DNA of 64,000 nucleotides from SCTD01 sp963784675 (GTDB taxonomy: Bacteria; Actinomycetota; Actinomycetes; Mycobacteriales; SCTD01). The stretch lies in the NCBI GenBank assembly GCA_963784675.1, contig CAWASE010000014.1:1-64000 (forward strand). Reading direction: 5' to 3'. The notes below the pieces were generated by a model. That model was not told where the DNA came from and did not search any database. It saw only the letters and a list, made by a program, of their open reading frames with translations. Shown here one piece after another: positions 35,148 through 44,052 of this stretch (positions within the stretch are counted from its first letter, which is position 1; every line of letters begins with the position of its first letter). The translations under genes and the position numbers were made by a program.

Positions 35148-35749
35148 GCCTGCGCGACCGCGCGCGGCCGTGGCGGGAGGAGCCGCTCAAGCGGCTCGAG
35201 CTGGAGGCCCGCGTCCTGCGCCCGTTGCGCCTGCGGCAGTTTGCTGCTTTCGGCACCGCGTCGATCCTGCACCGTCCGATGTGGCTCTACGGGGTGCGGC
35301 ACGCGTCGGTGGGCGGGGCCTGCCTGCTGATGCACGGCGCGTGGCTCTCGGTCGAGCGCGACGTCTGGGACGCGCCGGAGCCGGCCCTGGTGATCGGCGA
35401 CCGCGTCACGCTCCGGCCGCTGGTCTCGATCAGCTGCTCGCGCTCGATCGTGCTGGAGGACGGCGTGTCGATCGGGACGGGCAGCGGGGTCTACGACAGC
35501 AACCACGTCGTGCGCGACGACCGGGTCTCGATCCTGGACGACGGCAGTGCCAGGACCGCCCCCGTGCGGATCGGCGCGGGTTCCTGGCTGGGCGATCGCG
35601 TCACCGTGCTGGCCGGCGCGCAGATCGGCCGCTACTGCACGATCGGTGCCGGTTCTGTCGTCCGGGGCACGCTGCCCGACCACAGCATCGCCGTCGGGGT
35701 GCCTGCGCGCATCGTGGGCACGAACAAGCCTGCGGGTCAGGGAACCTGA
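35144..35749 (+). CDS. Hexapeptide-repeat acetyltransferase
   Basis: 201 residues. Hexapeptide turns LVIGDRVTLRPLVSISC, IVLEDGVSIGTGSGVYDSNH, VRIGAGSWLGDRVTVLAGAQ and IGRYCTIGAGSVVRGTLPDH, ending SIAVGVPARIVG: a left-handed beta-helix acetyltransferase of the CysE/LacA/NodL group. The His in YDSNHVV is the likely catalytic residue. GTG 35144 overlaps the TylF-type gene, so sulfotransferase, methyltransferase and acetyltransferase form one three-gene decorating operon. It converges on the next gene with a 13-base overlap. Confidence 0.9.
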   Translation: MSLRDRARPWREEPLKRLELEARVLRPLRLRQFAAFGTASILHRPMWLYGVRHASVGGACLLMHGAWLSVERDVWDAPEPALVIGDRVTLRPLVSISCSRSIVLEDGVSIGTGSGVYDSNHVVRDDRVSILDDGSARTAPVRIGAGSWLGDRVTVLAGAQIGRYCTIGAGSVVRGTLPDHSIAVGVPARIVGTNKPAGQGT

Positions 35750-36621
35750 TAGCCGAGGGCGCGCAGCTGCTCACCCATGATCCCGTTCAACAGCTCCTGC
35801 TCGGTCGCGGAGAACGACGTGCGCCACAGCCCGGGGGTGGCCGCCCGGGCGAACTTGCGCTCACCCCGGACTGCGGGATCGAGGCCGGCGAAGCTGAAGC
35901 GGTCGACCACCTCCTGCACCGGCCGCGCCGGCGTCACACCGAGCCACCCGGTGATCTGCTGCAGGCCTGCAGCCGGGTCCTCGAGCAGGTCCTCGTAGCG
36001 GACCGCCAGCCGCAGCGCCGGCGCGTGCGCCTGGTAGGCGGCGCGCACGGCACGGGTGCGCGCCACCCAGCGCACCGCCCGCTCGGCGAGGTAGCTGCTC
36101 CGCTGCGCCGGGTCGAGGTCGCGTCCGCCGCCGACGACGTCCATCCACGAGCCGGTACGGCTCGCATCGTGCTGGCTGTCGACGACGTCGCGACCGTCCC
36201 GCCAGACGACGAGCAGCCGCGACAGCGGCAGCAACGAGCACAGCAGCGGCGCCGCCTGCGAGCCGTTGGGTTCTTTGAGCACCACCGGAGCACGGCCCGG
36301 AGCCTGCGCGGCGAAGCGCTCCAGCAGCAGGGTGCGCAGCGCTGGACGCCAGGCGTGGGCGTACCGGTCGCTGAAGAAGTAGTCGTCGTCGCTGCGGCGC
36401 CAGTCGCCGTACAGCAGGTTCTGCTCCGGGAAGCCGACGGCGGGCACCCCGAGCAGGTCGGGCGAGAACAGCCCCAGGTGCGTGCCGATCTGCGGCTCGT
36501 CGAGCGTGACGGCGCCGAGGTGGTCGTGCAGCATGGACGCGAGCCACGTGGTGCCGGTGCGCGGCGACCCCACCATCCAGACAAGGCGGCGTTCCAGGCG
36601 TCGGCCCTGCCTGCGCCGCAT
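35737..36621 (-). CDS. Sulfotransferase family protein
   Basis: 294 residues. VWMVGSPRTGTTWLASMLHD is the PAPS 5'-phosphosulfate loop, and VVWRDGRDVVDSQHDASRTG the 3'-phosphate loop. DDYFFSDRYAHAWRP and LRLAVRYEDLLEDPAAGLQQ complete the family pattern. It is the second sulfotransferase within 4 kb. It starts two bases after the stop of the methyltransferase-like gene 36624-37341. It probably sulfates a glycan or lipid headgroup; acceptor unknown. Confidence 0.88.
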   Translation of the reverse strand: MRRRQGRRLERRLVWMVGSPRTGTTWLASMLHDHLGAVTLDEPQIGTHLGLFSPDLLGVPAVGFPEQNLLYGDWRRSDDDYFFSDRYAHAWRPALRTLLLERFAAQAPGRAPVVLKEPNGSQAAPLLCSLLPLSRLLVVWRDGRDVVDSQHDASRTGSWMDVVGGGRDLDPAQRSSYLAERAVRWVARTRAVRAAYQAHAPALRLAVRYEDLLEDPAAGLQQITGWLGVTPARPVQEVVDRFSFAGLDPAVRGERKFARAATPGLWRTSFSATEQELLNGIMGEQLRALGYQVP

Positions 36622-36623
36622 GC

Positions 36624-37341
36624 TCAACCGACGCCGGGTGCCAGGTAGACGCTCGCGACGGTGCGCGAGGTGGGCACGTCGCGCCACTGACCGTGGTCGG
36701 CCCAGTAGGCCAGCGTCCAGCCGAGACCGGTCAGGACGTCACGTCGAGCAGCGTCCGGGAGTCCCCACTGCCAGTACTCGTGCACGTCCCGGTGCGGACG
36801 GCCGTAGCGCGGGTCGATCTCGTCCAGCGTCGACCAGGGCGGCAGGGCCCCGTCCCGCGGCGTGGCGTCGCGATAGCCCTGCTCCCCGAGGTCCCACAAG
36901 CGCACGACCTTCGAGCCGGTCCAGGTGGGCTCGACGATGACGATGGCAGCGCGACGTCGCCGCGTAGCGACGAAGCACCTCGTCCCAGTCGGGGGCCACC
37001 TGATGGAGCAGGACGTCGAACAGCAGCACGACGTCGACCGGTCCCACCGCAGCGACAGACTCCGGAGTGCCGAACTCCCCGTCGACGAGGCGCAACCGCG
37101 GATCAGCGGCGGCCTTGGCACGGACGATGTCGGTGAGGCCGGTGTCGACCAGCGTCGCCTGCTCCACCCCCGGACGGGACAGCGCATAGGTCGTGTAGCC
37201 CGCTTCGACGGCCCAGACCCCGCCGAGGTCGGCGACCGTGCGGGCGCCGACGCGCTCGACCGCGAAGTCGATGGCCCGGAGCTTCTCCGGCTGCAGGACG
37301 GGGGCGACCGCCACCTCGCGCGGGCGGGCACGGCGCAGCAC
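36624..37341 (-). CDS. Methyltransferase-like protein (one frameshift)
   Basis: About 238 residues. The first part reads as a SAM-binding Rossmann domain: RTVADLGGVWAVEAGYTTYA (motif I with GVWAVE in place of the usual GxGxG), ATLVDTGLT, then VGPVDVVLLFDVLLHQVAPDWDEVL. The C-terminal half continues in another frame as AIVIVEPTWTGSKVVRLWDL and further. One extra base around 36945-36960 explains the break. Similar proteins of unknown specificity occur beside sulfotransferases in polysaccharide loci. ATG 37341 is 75 bases from the divergent methyltransferase gene. Confidence 0.75.
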
Positions 37342-37416
37342 GCAGGCTCCTCAGGTCGACGGGCGGTCGACGCGACGCTACCCAGCGAGCCGGTGGCAGC
37401 GCGTTACTGTCGCGGC

Positions 37417-38166
37417 ATGTCCGAGGTGAGCCCGCAGGCGGGCCGGGTCGCCGACCACTACGCCGACCGCACCGACGAGGACTCCCAGACCGCACCTGCG
37501 GAGGTCCGGGCCGGGCTCGAACGGTTCCTGGCAGAGTTCGGACCGCGTGGGCCGCTGGTCGACGTCGGCTCGGGCATCGGCGGGAACCTGCCGGTGCTGT
37601 CCTCGCACGCGGCGACGGTCGGCTGTGAGATCTCCGCCTCCGCGGCCTTGCTCGCGAGCGCACGGGGTCGGGTGGTGGTCGCTGATGCCGGTCGGCTCCC
37701 GCTCGCCGGGGCGGCCTTCGGGGCCGCCGTCTGCACGGAGGTGCTGGAGCACGTCGATGACCCGCGCGCCGTCTTCGCGGAGATGGCCCGGGTGCTGCGG
37801 CCCGGCGGCCTGGCCTATGTGACGACGCCGAACTACGCCAACCTCGCCGGCCTGCACAAGCTGCTGGCCGACCGTCGCTCGGGCCGGCACGACTGGAACC
37901 CGTGGGGCGCCCACCACGGCGGCTACGAGGCGTTCATGACCGGACGCCGGCTGTGGCGGGCCGCGGCCCCGCACCTGGACCTGGTCCGCGTGCGGGGGCT
38001 CGACTACGGGCAGGCCCTGACCGGCCGCTTCGCCGCGACGGACCGGCTCGCGCTGTCCCGGCCGGGTCAGGCGGTGGTGACGCGGCTGCTGCCGCGGCTC
38101 TACGGCCGTGACGGGGTCCTCGCCTGGCACGGCATGCACGTCGAGCTGGTCCTGCGGCGACGCTGA
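37417..38166 (+). CDS. Class I SAM-dependent methyltransferase
   Basis: 249 residues. LVDVGSGIGGNLPVLSSHAA (motif I), GCEISASAALLASA, VVVADAGRLPLAGAAFGAAV and LEHVDDPRAVFAEMARVLRP, a Methyltransf_11 type domain. The C-terminal HHGGYEAFMTGRRLW may contribute to substrate binding. Probably methylates a sugar or polyprenyl-linked intermediate. It is divergent from the sulfotransferase operon and followed 16 bases later by an unrelated DNA-repair-type gene. The target is unknown. Confidence 0.87.
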   Translation: MSEVSPQAGRVADHYADRTDEDSQTAPAEVRAGLERFLAEFGPRGPLVDVGSGIGGNLPVLSSHAATVGCEISASAALLASARGRVVVADAGRLPLAGAAFGAAVCTEVLEHVDDPRAVFAEMARVLRPGGLAYVTTPNYANLAGLHKLLADRRSGRHDWNPWGAHHGGYEAFMTGRRLWRAAAPHLDLVRVRGLDYGQALTGRFAATDRLALSRPGQAVVTRLLPRLYGRDGVLAWHGMHVELVLRRR

Positions 38167-38182
38167 GACGTCAGGCAGCTCG

Positions 38183-39289
38183 ATGGAGACGGTGCACCGG
38201 CTCAGCCGTACGGACGCCCGACGCCTGGCGGTGCGTGCTCAGCTGCTCACCGCCGACCGTCCCACAGACCTGTTCGAGGTCGTCGACCGGTTGACCCAGC
38301 TGCAGCTGGAGCCGACCAGCGCGGTGGCGCCCAGCGCCGACGTCGTGCTGTGGAGCCGGCTTGGCTCCGGCTACGACCCGCAGGACCTGCGCGACGCGAT
38401 CGACGAGCAGCGGCTGGTCGAGCTGAACCTGATGCTGCGACCGGCGCAGGACCTGGTGCTCTACCGGGCCGAGATGGCCGACTGGCCAGGCACCGGGCCG
38501 CTCGCGGAGTGGCAGGAGGAGCAGCGCGAGTGGGTGGACGACAACAACGGCTGCCGTCTCGACGTGCTCGAGCGGCTGCGGGCAGACGGCCCGCTGCCCA
38601 AGTCCGACCTGCCGGACACCTGCGTGCGGCCGTGGCGGTCCAGCGGCTGGAACAACCACCGCAACCTCACGATGCTGCTGAACCTGATGGTGCAGCGCGG
38701 CGAGATCGCCGCAGCTGGTGGAGCGGGCAGGGACCGGCTCTGGGATCTCGCCTCCCGGGTCTATCCCGACGATCCCGCCGTGCCGAGCGAACAGGCCGCT
38801 CGCCGCCGCGCGCAGCGACGGCTGGCCAGTCTGGGGATCGCCCGCTCCAAGGGTCCGGCCAGCCCTGCTGAGTCGCAGGACGTGGGCGAGGCCGGCGAGG
38901 CCGCGGTGGTCGACGGTGTCCGAGGCACCTGGCGCGTCGACCCGGAGCAGCTCGCTCAGCCCTTCCAGGGCCGGGCCGCGCTGCTGTCGCCGCTCGACCG
39001 GTTGATCTTCGACCGCAAGCGCATGGCCGACCTGTTCGCCTTCGACTATCAGCTGGAGATGTACAAGCCGGTGGCCGCCCGTCGATGGGGGTACTGGGCC
39101 ATGCCGGTGCTCTTCGGTGACCGGCTCGTCGGCAAGCTCGACGCTCGTTCCGACCGCGAGGAGCGGGTGTTCCGGGTTGCTGCCCTGCACCGGGACGTCG
39201 AGTTCACGGCGGAGATGGATGCAGCCGTCGACGCCGAGATCGCCTCCCTCGCAGAATGGTTGGGGTTAGAGCTTCGCCGCGACGACTGA
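38183..39289 (+). CDS. YcaQ/COG3214-family winged-helix protein (putative DNA glycosylase)
   Basis: 368 residues. RLSRTDARRLAVRAQLL and VVDRLTQLQLEPTSAVAPSAD at the N-terminus, LMLNLM-like helices, and the C-terminal ALLSPLDRLIFDRKRMADLF...YKPVAARRWGYWAMPVLFGD are the signature of the YcaQ/AlkX family. E. coli YcaQ unhooks DNA interstrand cross-links and uses QxQ/D-type catalytic residues; the QLQLEP here fits that position. Cytoplasmic. It appears unrelated to the surrounding glycan genes, and is convergent with a GT2 gene seven bases away. Confidence 0.88.
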   Translation: METVHRLSRTDARRLAVRAQLLTADRPTDLFEVVDRLTQLQLEPTSAVAPSADVVLWSRLGSGYDPQDLRDAIDEQRLVELNLMLRPAQDLVLYRAEMADWPGTGPLAEWQEEQREWVDDNNGCRLDVLERLRADGPLPKSDLPDTCVRPWRSSGWNNHRNLTMLLNLMVQRGEIAAAGGAGRDRLWDLASRVYPDDPAVPSEQAARRRAQRRLASLGIARSKGPASPAESQDVGEAGEAAVVDGVRGTWRVDPEQLAQPFQGRAALLSPLDRLIFDRKRMADLFAFDYQLEMYKPVAARRWGYWAMPVLFGDRLVGKLDARSDREERVFRVAALHRDVEFTAEMDAAVDAEIASLAEWLGLELRRDD

Positions 39290-39295
39290 GGTTCG

Positions 39296-40186
39296 TCAGG
39301 GCTGTGGCGGCAGGGCGTCGACATAGGCCTGCGCGACGGTGGCCCAGAAGTAGTTGTCGCGGTCCGCTGTGCGCCGCAGCAGGTGGGCACGCGCGGCCAG
39401 CAGGAGGCGCGTCCGGCGACGCGCGGCGCGGCTGACGAGGGCGTCGTCGTCGAGGGGAAAGTCGGGCGCCGTCGCGCGCAGGACGGTGGTCGAGCGGGCG
39501 ACCATGGCCATCCGGCGGCGGAAGGTGTCGAGGTCGATGGGTCGTGCGTGGAAGGCCAGCGCCTGCGGGCGGTAGTGCATCCGCATCCCGAGACGGTGCA
39601 GCCGGAAAGCCAGCTCCATGTCCTCGTACGCCGGTGACGGGAAGCGCTCGTCGAAACCGCCGGCCTGCAGCAGGAGAGCGCGGGGGACCGACAGGTTCGC
39701 GGTGTAGAAGGCGGCGTAAGGCGGATCGACGGGCCCCTCGCGCAGCCACGTGTCGTAGGCGAACTGCAGCCCGGACCGGTCCAGCCAGTGCATGAACGGC
39801 GTGATCGACAGCGCGGGATGCCAGGCGACCCGGCCCAGCACGGCCAGCAGCGGGTCACCGTCGGCCTGCAGGCGCAGGTGCTGGGCCAGCAGGTCAGCGG
39901 TGACGACGACGTCGTCGTCGAGGAAGAGCACGAGCGGCGCCCGCGCCGTGTCGATGCCCCGGTTGCGGGCGGCTGCCGGACCGGCGTTGGCCGGCTGCCG
40001 CACGCTCGTCAGCGGCAGCCGTCCGGCGTGGGCCGCGAGCACCTCGGTGGTGCGGTCACCGGACCCGTCGTCGATCGCGACGACCTCGTACCGCGTCACC
40101 GTCGAGGTCGCGAGCGCCGTCAGGCAGCGGTCCAGCAGCTCCGGCCGGCGATAGGTCGGCAGCACGACCGACAGCAGCGGGGTCAT
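39296..40186 (-). CDS. Family 2 glycosyltransferase
   Basis: 296 residues. LSVVLPTYRRPELLDRCLTA, EVVAIDDGSGDRT, GPAAARNRGI, FLDDDV (DxD), FYTANLSVPRALLLQAGGFD and PAYEDMELAFRLHRLG are canonical GT2 motifs. It is the last gene of the eight-gene minus-strand operon that begins with the GH10 protein. ATG 40186 overlaps the stop of the preceding GT4 gene. Donor and acceptor unknown. Confidence 0.9.
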   Translation of the reverse strand: MTPLLSVVLPTYRRPELLDRCLTALATSTVTRYEVVAIDDGSGDRTTEVLAAHAGRLPLTSVRQPANAGPAAARNRGIDTARAPLVLFLDDDVVVTADLLAQHLRLQADGDPLLAVLGRVAWHPALSITPFMHWLDRSGLQFAYDTWLREGPVDPPYAAFYTANLSVPRALLLQAGGFDERFPSPAYEDMELAFRLHRLGMRMHYRPQALAFHARPIDLDTFRRRMAMVARSTTVLRATAPDFPLDDDALVSRAARRRTRLLLAARAHLLRRTADRDNYFWATVAQAYVDALPPQP

Positions 40187-41265
40187 CCGCGGGCCCGGGC
40201 GTACGCCAGCTCGTGCAGGCGTCCGACGTGCGCCCAGTCCCAGCGCTGGGCCCGCTCGGCGCAGACGTCGGGATCGACTGCTGTGGCGAGGGTCTGGAGG
40301 ATCGCGCGCGCCAGGGCGGCGGTGTCGTCGGGCGCGTGCAGCCGACCGACGGTCTCGTCGACGATCTCCGGCATCCCGCCGGAACGGGTGCACACCACAG
40401 GTGTGCCGGAGGCCAGCGACTCGACCAGGACCAGACCGAACGCCTCGTCCACCGAGGGCAGCACGGTCAGCGAGGCGGCCCGGTAGCGAGCGGGCAGGTC
40501 GGTGAGCGCACCGGTTCCGAGGTCGTCGACGTGCGGTGCGACGACCCGCCGCACCCCCGCCTCGAGCCGGTCGAAGGCGGCGGAGGGGTCCCCGCCTCCG
40601 CCCAGCACCAGGCGCGTGTCCGGTCGCTGCTCGAGCACGGCCGGCAGCGCGGCGAGCAGCACGTGCAGACGCTTGCGAGGGTCTGCCGCGTAGGCGGGGA
40701 ACAGCAGCCTCGGGGGACCGGTCGCCGCCGCCGACCGCACCGGGAAGTCGGCGGTGCGCACCCCTGGGGGGAGCACGACCGCCCGGCGGCCGGTGAGCGC
40801 CTCGAGGCCGTCGGCCGCCGAGCGGCTGAGGGCGGCCGGCACGCGGACGGCGGCCACCGAGCGGCGCAGCAGCAGCCGGCTCCACCGCCGCTGCGGCGCG
40901 TTCGTCGGCGACGGGTGCCCGAGCGCCGTCCAGACCGACGGGAGCAGCGCCAGCGACCCAGCCAGCCCCCCGGAGGGGATCAGGGAGTGCACGACGTCGT
41001 AGCGCTCGCGCAGCAGCCTCGGCAGCACCTGCGCGCCGAACAGGTCCAGCGGCGTCACCCCGCACGCGGCCCAGCGCGCCGGCACACCCGCAGGCAGTCC
41101 GACGGTCCGCACGCCGGACTCGTCGACGTGCGTGGCGGAGCCGCCGGTGAGCAGATCGACCGCGTGCCCTCGGTCGGCCAGCCAGCGGGCGAGGTCGTGC
41201 ACGTACCGCTCGCCTCCGCGGCGCACGGCCGGCCAGCTGTAGGGGTGGACCAGCGCGATCCTCAT
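40183..41265 (-). CDS. Family 4 glycosyltransferase
   Basis: 360 residues. RIALVHPYSWPAVRRGGERY, HAVDLLTGGSATHVDE, VVLPPGVRTADFPVR, LLFPAYAADPRKRLHVLLAA and LPSVDEAFGLVLVESLASGTP (EX7E motif), all features of GT4 enzymes. It starts four bases after the epimerase stop and overlaps the following GT2 start. Likely adds a sugar produced by the nucleotidyltransferase/epimerase pair encoded just upstream; this is inferred from position only. Confidence 0.9.
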   Translation of the reverse strand: MRIALVHPYSWPAVRRGGERYVHDLARWLADRGHAVDLLTGGSATHVDESGVRTVGLPAGVPARWAACGVTPLDLFGAQVLPRLLRERYDVVHSLIPSGGLAGSLALLPSVWTALGHPSPTNAPQRRWSRLLLRRSVAAVRVPAALSRSAADGLEALTGRRAVVLPPGVRTADFPVRSAAATGPPRLLFPAYAADPRKRLHVLLAALPAVLEQRPDTRLVLGGGGDPSAAFDRLEAGVRRVVAPHVDDLGTGALTDLPARYRAASLTVLPSVDEAFGLVLVESLASGTPVVCTRSGGMPEIVDETVGRLHAPDDTAALARAILQTLATAVDPDVCAERAQRWDWAHVGRLHELAYARARG

Positions 41266-41269
41266 GAGG

Positions 41270-42253
41270 TCAGGGCGCGAAGGACGAGCCGCCGGAGGCC
41301 AGCTCGGTGCGGTACCAGTCGACGGTGCGGGCCAGACCCTCTGCCAGCGACACCTGCGGCGCCCAGCCCAGCCGCTCGCGGGCGCGCGTGGAGTCGGCGT
41401 ACATCCGCCAGATCTCGGTCGGCCGGTCCGGCAGTGCTCCGAACTCGACCTCGACCGGGTCGCCGAGCAGCGCCATGACCTTCGTCGCCAGCTCGCGCAT
41501 GGAGACCTCCTCGCCGCAGCCGAGGTTGAACAGCTCGCCGTCGATGCCCGGGGTGGTGAGCAGCAGCAGGAACCCCTCGACGAGGTCCGCCACATAGTTG
41601 AACTCGCGGGTCTGCCGCCCTTGGGTCATCTTGATCGGGCGGCCCTGCAGACCGCGGGCCACCAGCTCGGGGATCACCCGGTCGGGGGACTGCGCGGGAC
41701 CGTAGGCGTTGAAGGGTCGCACCCGCACGATCGGCCAGGCCCGCGAGTCGGCGAACAGCCGGCAGTACTGCTCCGCCGAGTGCTTGGACACCGAGTACGG
41801 CGAGATGGGATGCACCGGGCCGTCCTCACGGAACGGCACGTCGACGTCGCCGTAGATCTCGCTGGTGCCGGTGTTGACGAAGCGTTCGTACCCCGCCGGC
41901 GCCAGCGCCATGAGCAGGTTGACGGTGCCCTGGACGTTGGCCTGGATGCACTCGTCGACGCGCTGCCAGGACTTGCCGACGTGGGTATAGGCCCCGAGGT
42001 GCGCGACCAGCTCGGGGCCGGCCGCGGCGACCACCGCGTCCATGGCCCCCCGGTCGGTGAGCGAGCCTTCGTGCAGGGTGATCCGCTCGCGCAGGTCCAG
42101 CAGCCGGGTCGGGTACACCGAGGACACCGTGCTGGTGAGCGCGTGCACCTCGGCTCCGAGCTCGACCAGGCGCCGGGTCAGGTGCGAGCCGATGAAGCCG
42201 GAGGCGCCGGTGACGAGCACCCTGCGCCCGGCTACGGCGTGCGGGTCAGCCAC
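41270..42253 (-). CDS. NAD-dependent nucleotide-sugar epimerase/dehydratase (extended SDR)
   Basis: 327 residues. The Rossmann glycine motif is VTGASGFIGSHLTRRL. The catalytic triad is visible as NTGTSEIYG (Thr/Ser) and YSVSKHSAEQY (YxxxK), with VRVRPFNAYGPAQ and EFNYVADLVEGFLLLL further on. It resembles dTDP/CDP/GDP-hexose 4,6-dehydratases and epimerases; the exact reaction cannot be read from the motifs. It overlaps the preceding nucleotidyltransferase gene by 22 bases, so the two probably act in sequence on the same nucleotide sugar. Confidence 0.9.
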   Translation of the reverse strand: MADPHAVAGRRVLVTGASGFIGSHLTRRLVELGAEVHALTSTVSSVYPTRLLDLRERITLHEGSLTDRGAMDAVVAAAGPELVAHLGAYTHVGKSWQRVDECIQANVQGTVNLLMALAPAGYERFVNTGTSEIYGDVDVPFREDGPVHPISPYSVSKHSAEQYCRLFADSRAWPIVRVRPFNAYGPAQSPDRVIPELVARGLQGRPIKMTQGRQTREFNYVADLVEGFLLLLTTPGIDGELFNLGCGEEVSMRELATKVMALLGDPVEVEFGALPDRPTEIWRMYADSTRARERLGWAPQVSLAEGLARTVDWYRTELASGGSSFAP

Positions 42254-42966
42254 GGTGCTCCTGTCAGCGGGTTCTGCGTCGCGAGCAGGTCCAGCTCGAC
42301 GACGTCCTTGTGAGTGTCCATCGATCGCCAGAAGCCGCTGTGCCGGTAGGCGTACAAGCGTCCGCTCCGACCCAGCGCCGGGAGCAGGTCGCGCTCCAGG
42401 CTGGGGCCGGCGTGACCGACCTCAGCGACCGCTGCACGCTCCAGCGCGAAGAAGCCCGCGTTGATGGGATGGTCGGCCAGCTGGGGCTTCTCGGTGAAGT
42501 CATGGACGCGGTCGTCCCCGTCCAGCAGGACGGTGCCGTACGGCGACGGCAACGGCACGACGGTGACGGTCGCGGCGGCTCCCCGGGTGCGGTGCGTGCT
42601 GAGCAGCGCGCGCAGGTCGACGTCACCGACACCGTCGCCGTAGGTGAGCAGGAAGGTGTCGCCGACGTGCGGCAGGCACGCGAGGGTGCGAGCGCCGGTG
42701 TCGCTGTCGAGCCCGGTGTCGAGCACGTCGACGTCCCAGGAGTCGGGGAGGGTCGCTGCCCAGTCCGCGATCACCTCACCGCGGTAGCCGGTCGCGAGCA
42801 CGAAGGACGTGACGCCCTGGCCTGCGTAGATGTCGAGCACGTGCCGCAGCACCGGGCGGCCACCGACCTCGAGCATCGGCTTGGGGACTTCCGCCGTCGC
42901 CGGCCAGGCCCGGGTGCCACGCCCTCCGCAGAGCACCACGGCGCGCAGCCCCGACACCTCCGTCAC
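42232..42966 (-). CDS. Sugar-1-phosphate nucleotidyltransferase (RfbF/glucose-1-phosphate cytidylyltransferase-like)
   Basis: 244 residues. The pyrophosphorylase signature is VVLCGGRGTRAWPATAEVPK followed by PMLEVGGRPVLRHVLDIY. LLTYGDGVGDVDL carries the metal-binding Asp. FTEKPQ, INAGFF and GFWRSMDTHKDVVELDLL are typical of RfbF, which makes CDP-glucose from CTP and glucose-1-phosphate. GTG 42966 sits one base after the aldo-keto reductase stop. The cytidylyl specificity is inferred from the resemblance, and dTTP or UTP use cannot be excluded. Confidence 0.87.
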   Translation of the reverse strand: MTEVSGLRAVVLCGGRGTRAWPATAEVPKPMLEVGGRPVLRHVLDIYAGQGVTSFVLATGYRGEVIADWAATLPDSWDVDVLDTGLDSDTGARTLACLPHVGDTFLLTYGDGVGDVDLRALLSTHRTRGAAATVTVVPLPSPYGTVLLDGDDRVHDFTEKPQLADHPINAGFFALERAAVAEVGHAGPSLERDLLPALGRSGRLYAYRHSGFWRSMDTHKDVVELDLLATQNPLTGAPWLTRTP

Positions 42967-42967
42967 G

Positions 42968-44020
42968 TCAGGCCGTGCGCCGCCGTCGCAGGAACGGGTC
43001 GGCGAGCGCATCGGTCTGGTAGTTGTTGCCGTCCTCGACGACGTTGCTCCCGGGCGGCACGATCTCGTCGATGCGGTCCAGCACGTCGGTGGTCAGCCGC
43101 ACGTCGCTGGCGCCGAGCTGGGTCGTGAGCTGCTCCATCGTCCGCGGCCCGATGATCGGGGCGGTCACGGCCGGGTGCTGCTGCACGAAGGCCAGGGCCA
43201 GGTGCACCAGCGACAGGCCGGCCTGCTCGGCGAGCAACGCGAGCTGCTCGACCGCCTCCAGCCGGGCCTGGTTCTGCGCCGTCTCGAGGTCGAACTGACC
43301 GGGCATCATCTTCGCGCGGTTGGTCTGCGGCGCGTCCTGCCCCTTGCGGAAGCGGCCGGTGAGCCAGCCGCCGGCCAGCGGGCTCCACGGGATGACCCCG
43401 AGGTGGTACTCCAGCGCCACCGGCAGCACGTCCCGCTCGATGCCGCGGTTGAGGATCGAGTACGGCGGCTGCTCGCAGACGAACCTGCCGAGGCCCCGCT
43501 TCTCGCTGATCCACTGGTCCTGCACCATCCGGTAGGCGGGGAAGGTGGACGAACCGAAGGTGCGGATCTTGCCCTGCCGCTGCAGGTCGGTGAGGGCGGC
43601 GAGGGTCTCGTCGTCGTCGGTACCGGTGTCGGGACGGTGCACCTGGTAGAGGTCGATCCAGTCGGTCTGCAGGCGCCGCAGGCTGTTCTCGACCTCCTGG
43701 ACGATCCAGCGTCGCGAGTTGCCGCGCTGGTTGGGATCGCCGCCGGGGGCGCCGATCGCCACGTCCATCGGGCCGTGGAACTTGGTGGCCAGGATGACGT
43801 CGTCGCGACGGCCCTGCAGCGCCTTGCCGAGGATGACCTCGGACTCTCCCCGGCTGTAGATGTCGGCCGTGTCGACGAAGTTGATGCCGGCGTCCAGCGC
43901 CGCGTGCACGATCCGCGCCGACTCCTCGTGGTCCGGCTCGCCCCAGGCGCCGAACATCATGGCCCCCAGGCAGAGCGGGCTGACGAACATGCCGGTGTGA
44001 CCCAGCTGACGGTGCTCCAT
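42968..44020 (-). CDS. Aldo/keto reductase
   Basis: 350 residues forming a TIM barrel. Catalytic residues are visible: Asp and Tyr in NFVDTADIYSRGESE, Lys in VILATKFHGP and His in DLYQVHRPD. The C-terminal NADPH-binding part is IIGPRTMEQLTTQLGA. The family reduces aldehydes, ketones or sugar ketones with NADPH. Its place between a glycosyltransferase and a sugar nucleotidyltransferase suggests a deoxysugar or keto-sugar substrate, but many homologues are general detoxifying enzymes. Confidence 0.92.
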   Translation of the reverse strand: MEHRQLGHTGMFVSPLCLGAMMFGAWGEPDHEESARIVHAALDAGINFVDTADIYSRGESEVILGKALQGRRDDVILATKFHGPMDVAIGAPGGDPNQRGNSRRWIVQEVENSLRRLQTDWIDLYQVHRPDTGTDDDETLAALTDLQRQGKIRTFGSSTFPAYRMVQDQWISEKRGLGRFVCEQPPYSILNRGIERDVLPVALEYHLGVIPWSPLAGGWLTGRFRKGQDAPQTNRAKMMPGQFDLETAQNQARLEAVEQLALLAEQAGLSLVHLALAFVQQHPAVTAPIIGPRTMEQLTTQLGASDVRLTTDVLDRIDEIVPPGSNVVEDGNNYQTDALADPFLRRRRTA

Positions 44021-44052
44021 ACCGCCAACCTACGACCGCCGCCGACCGACGC

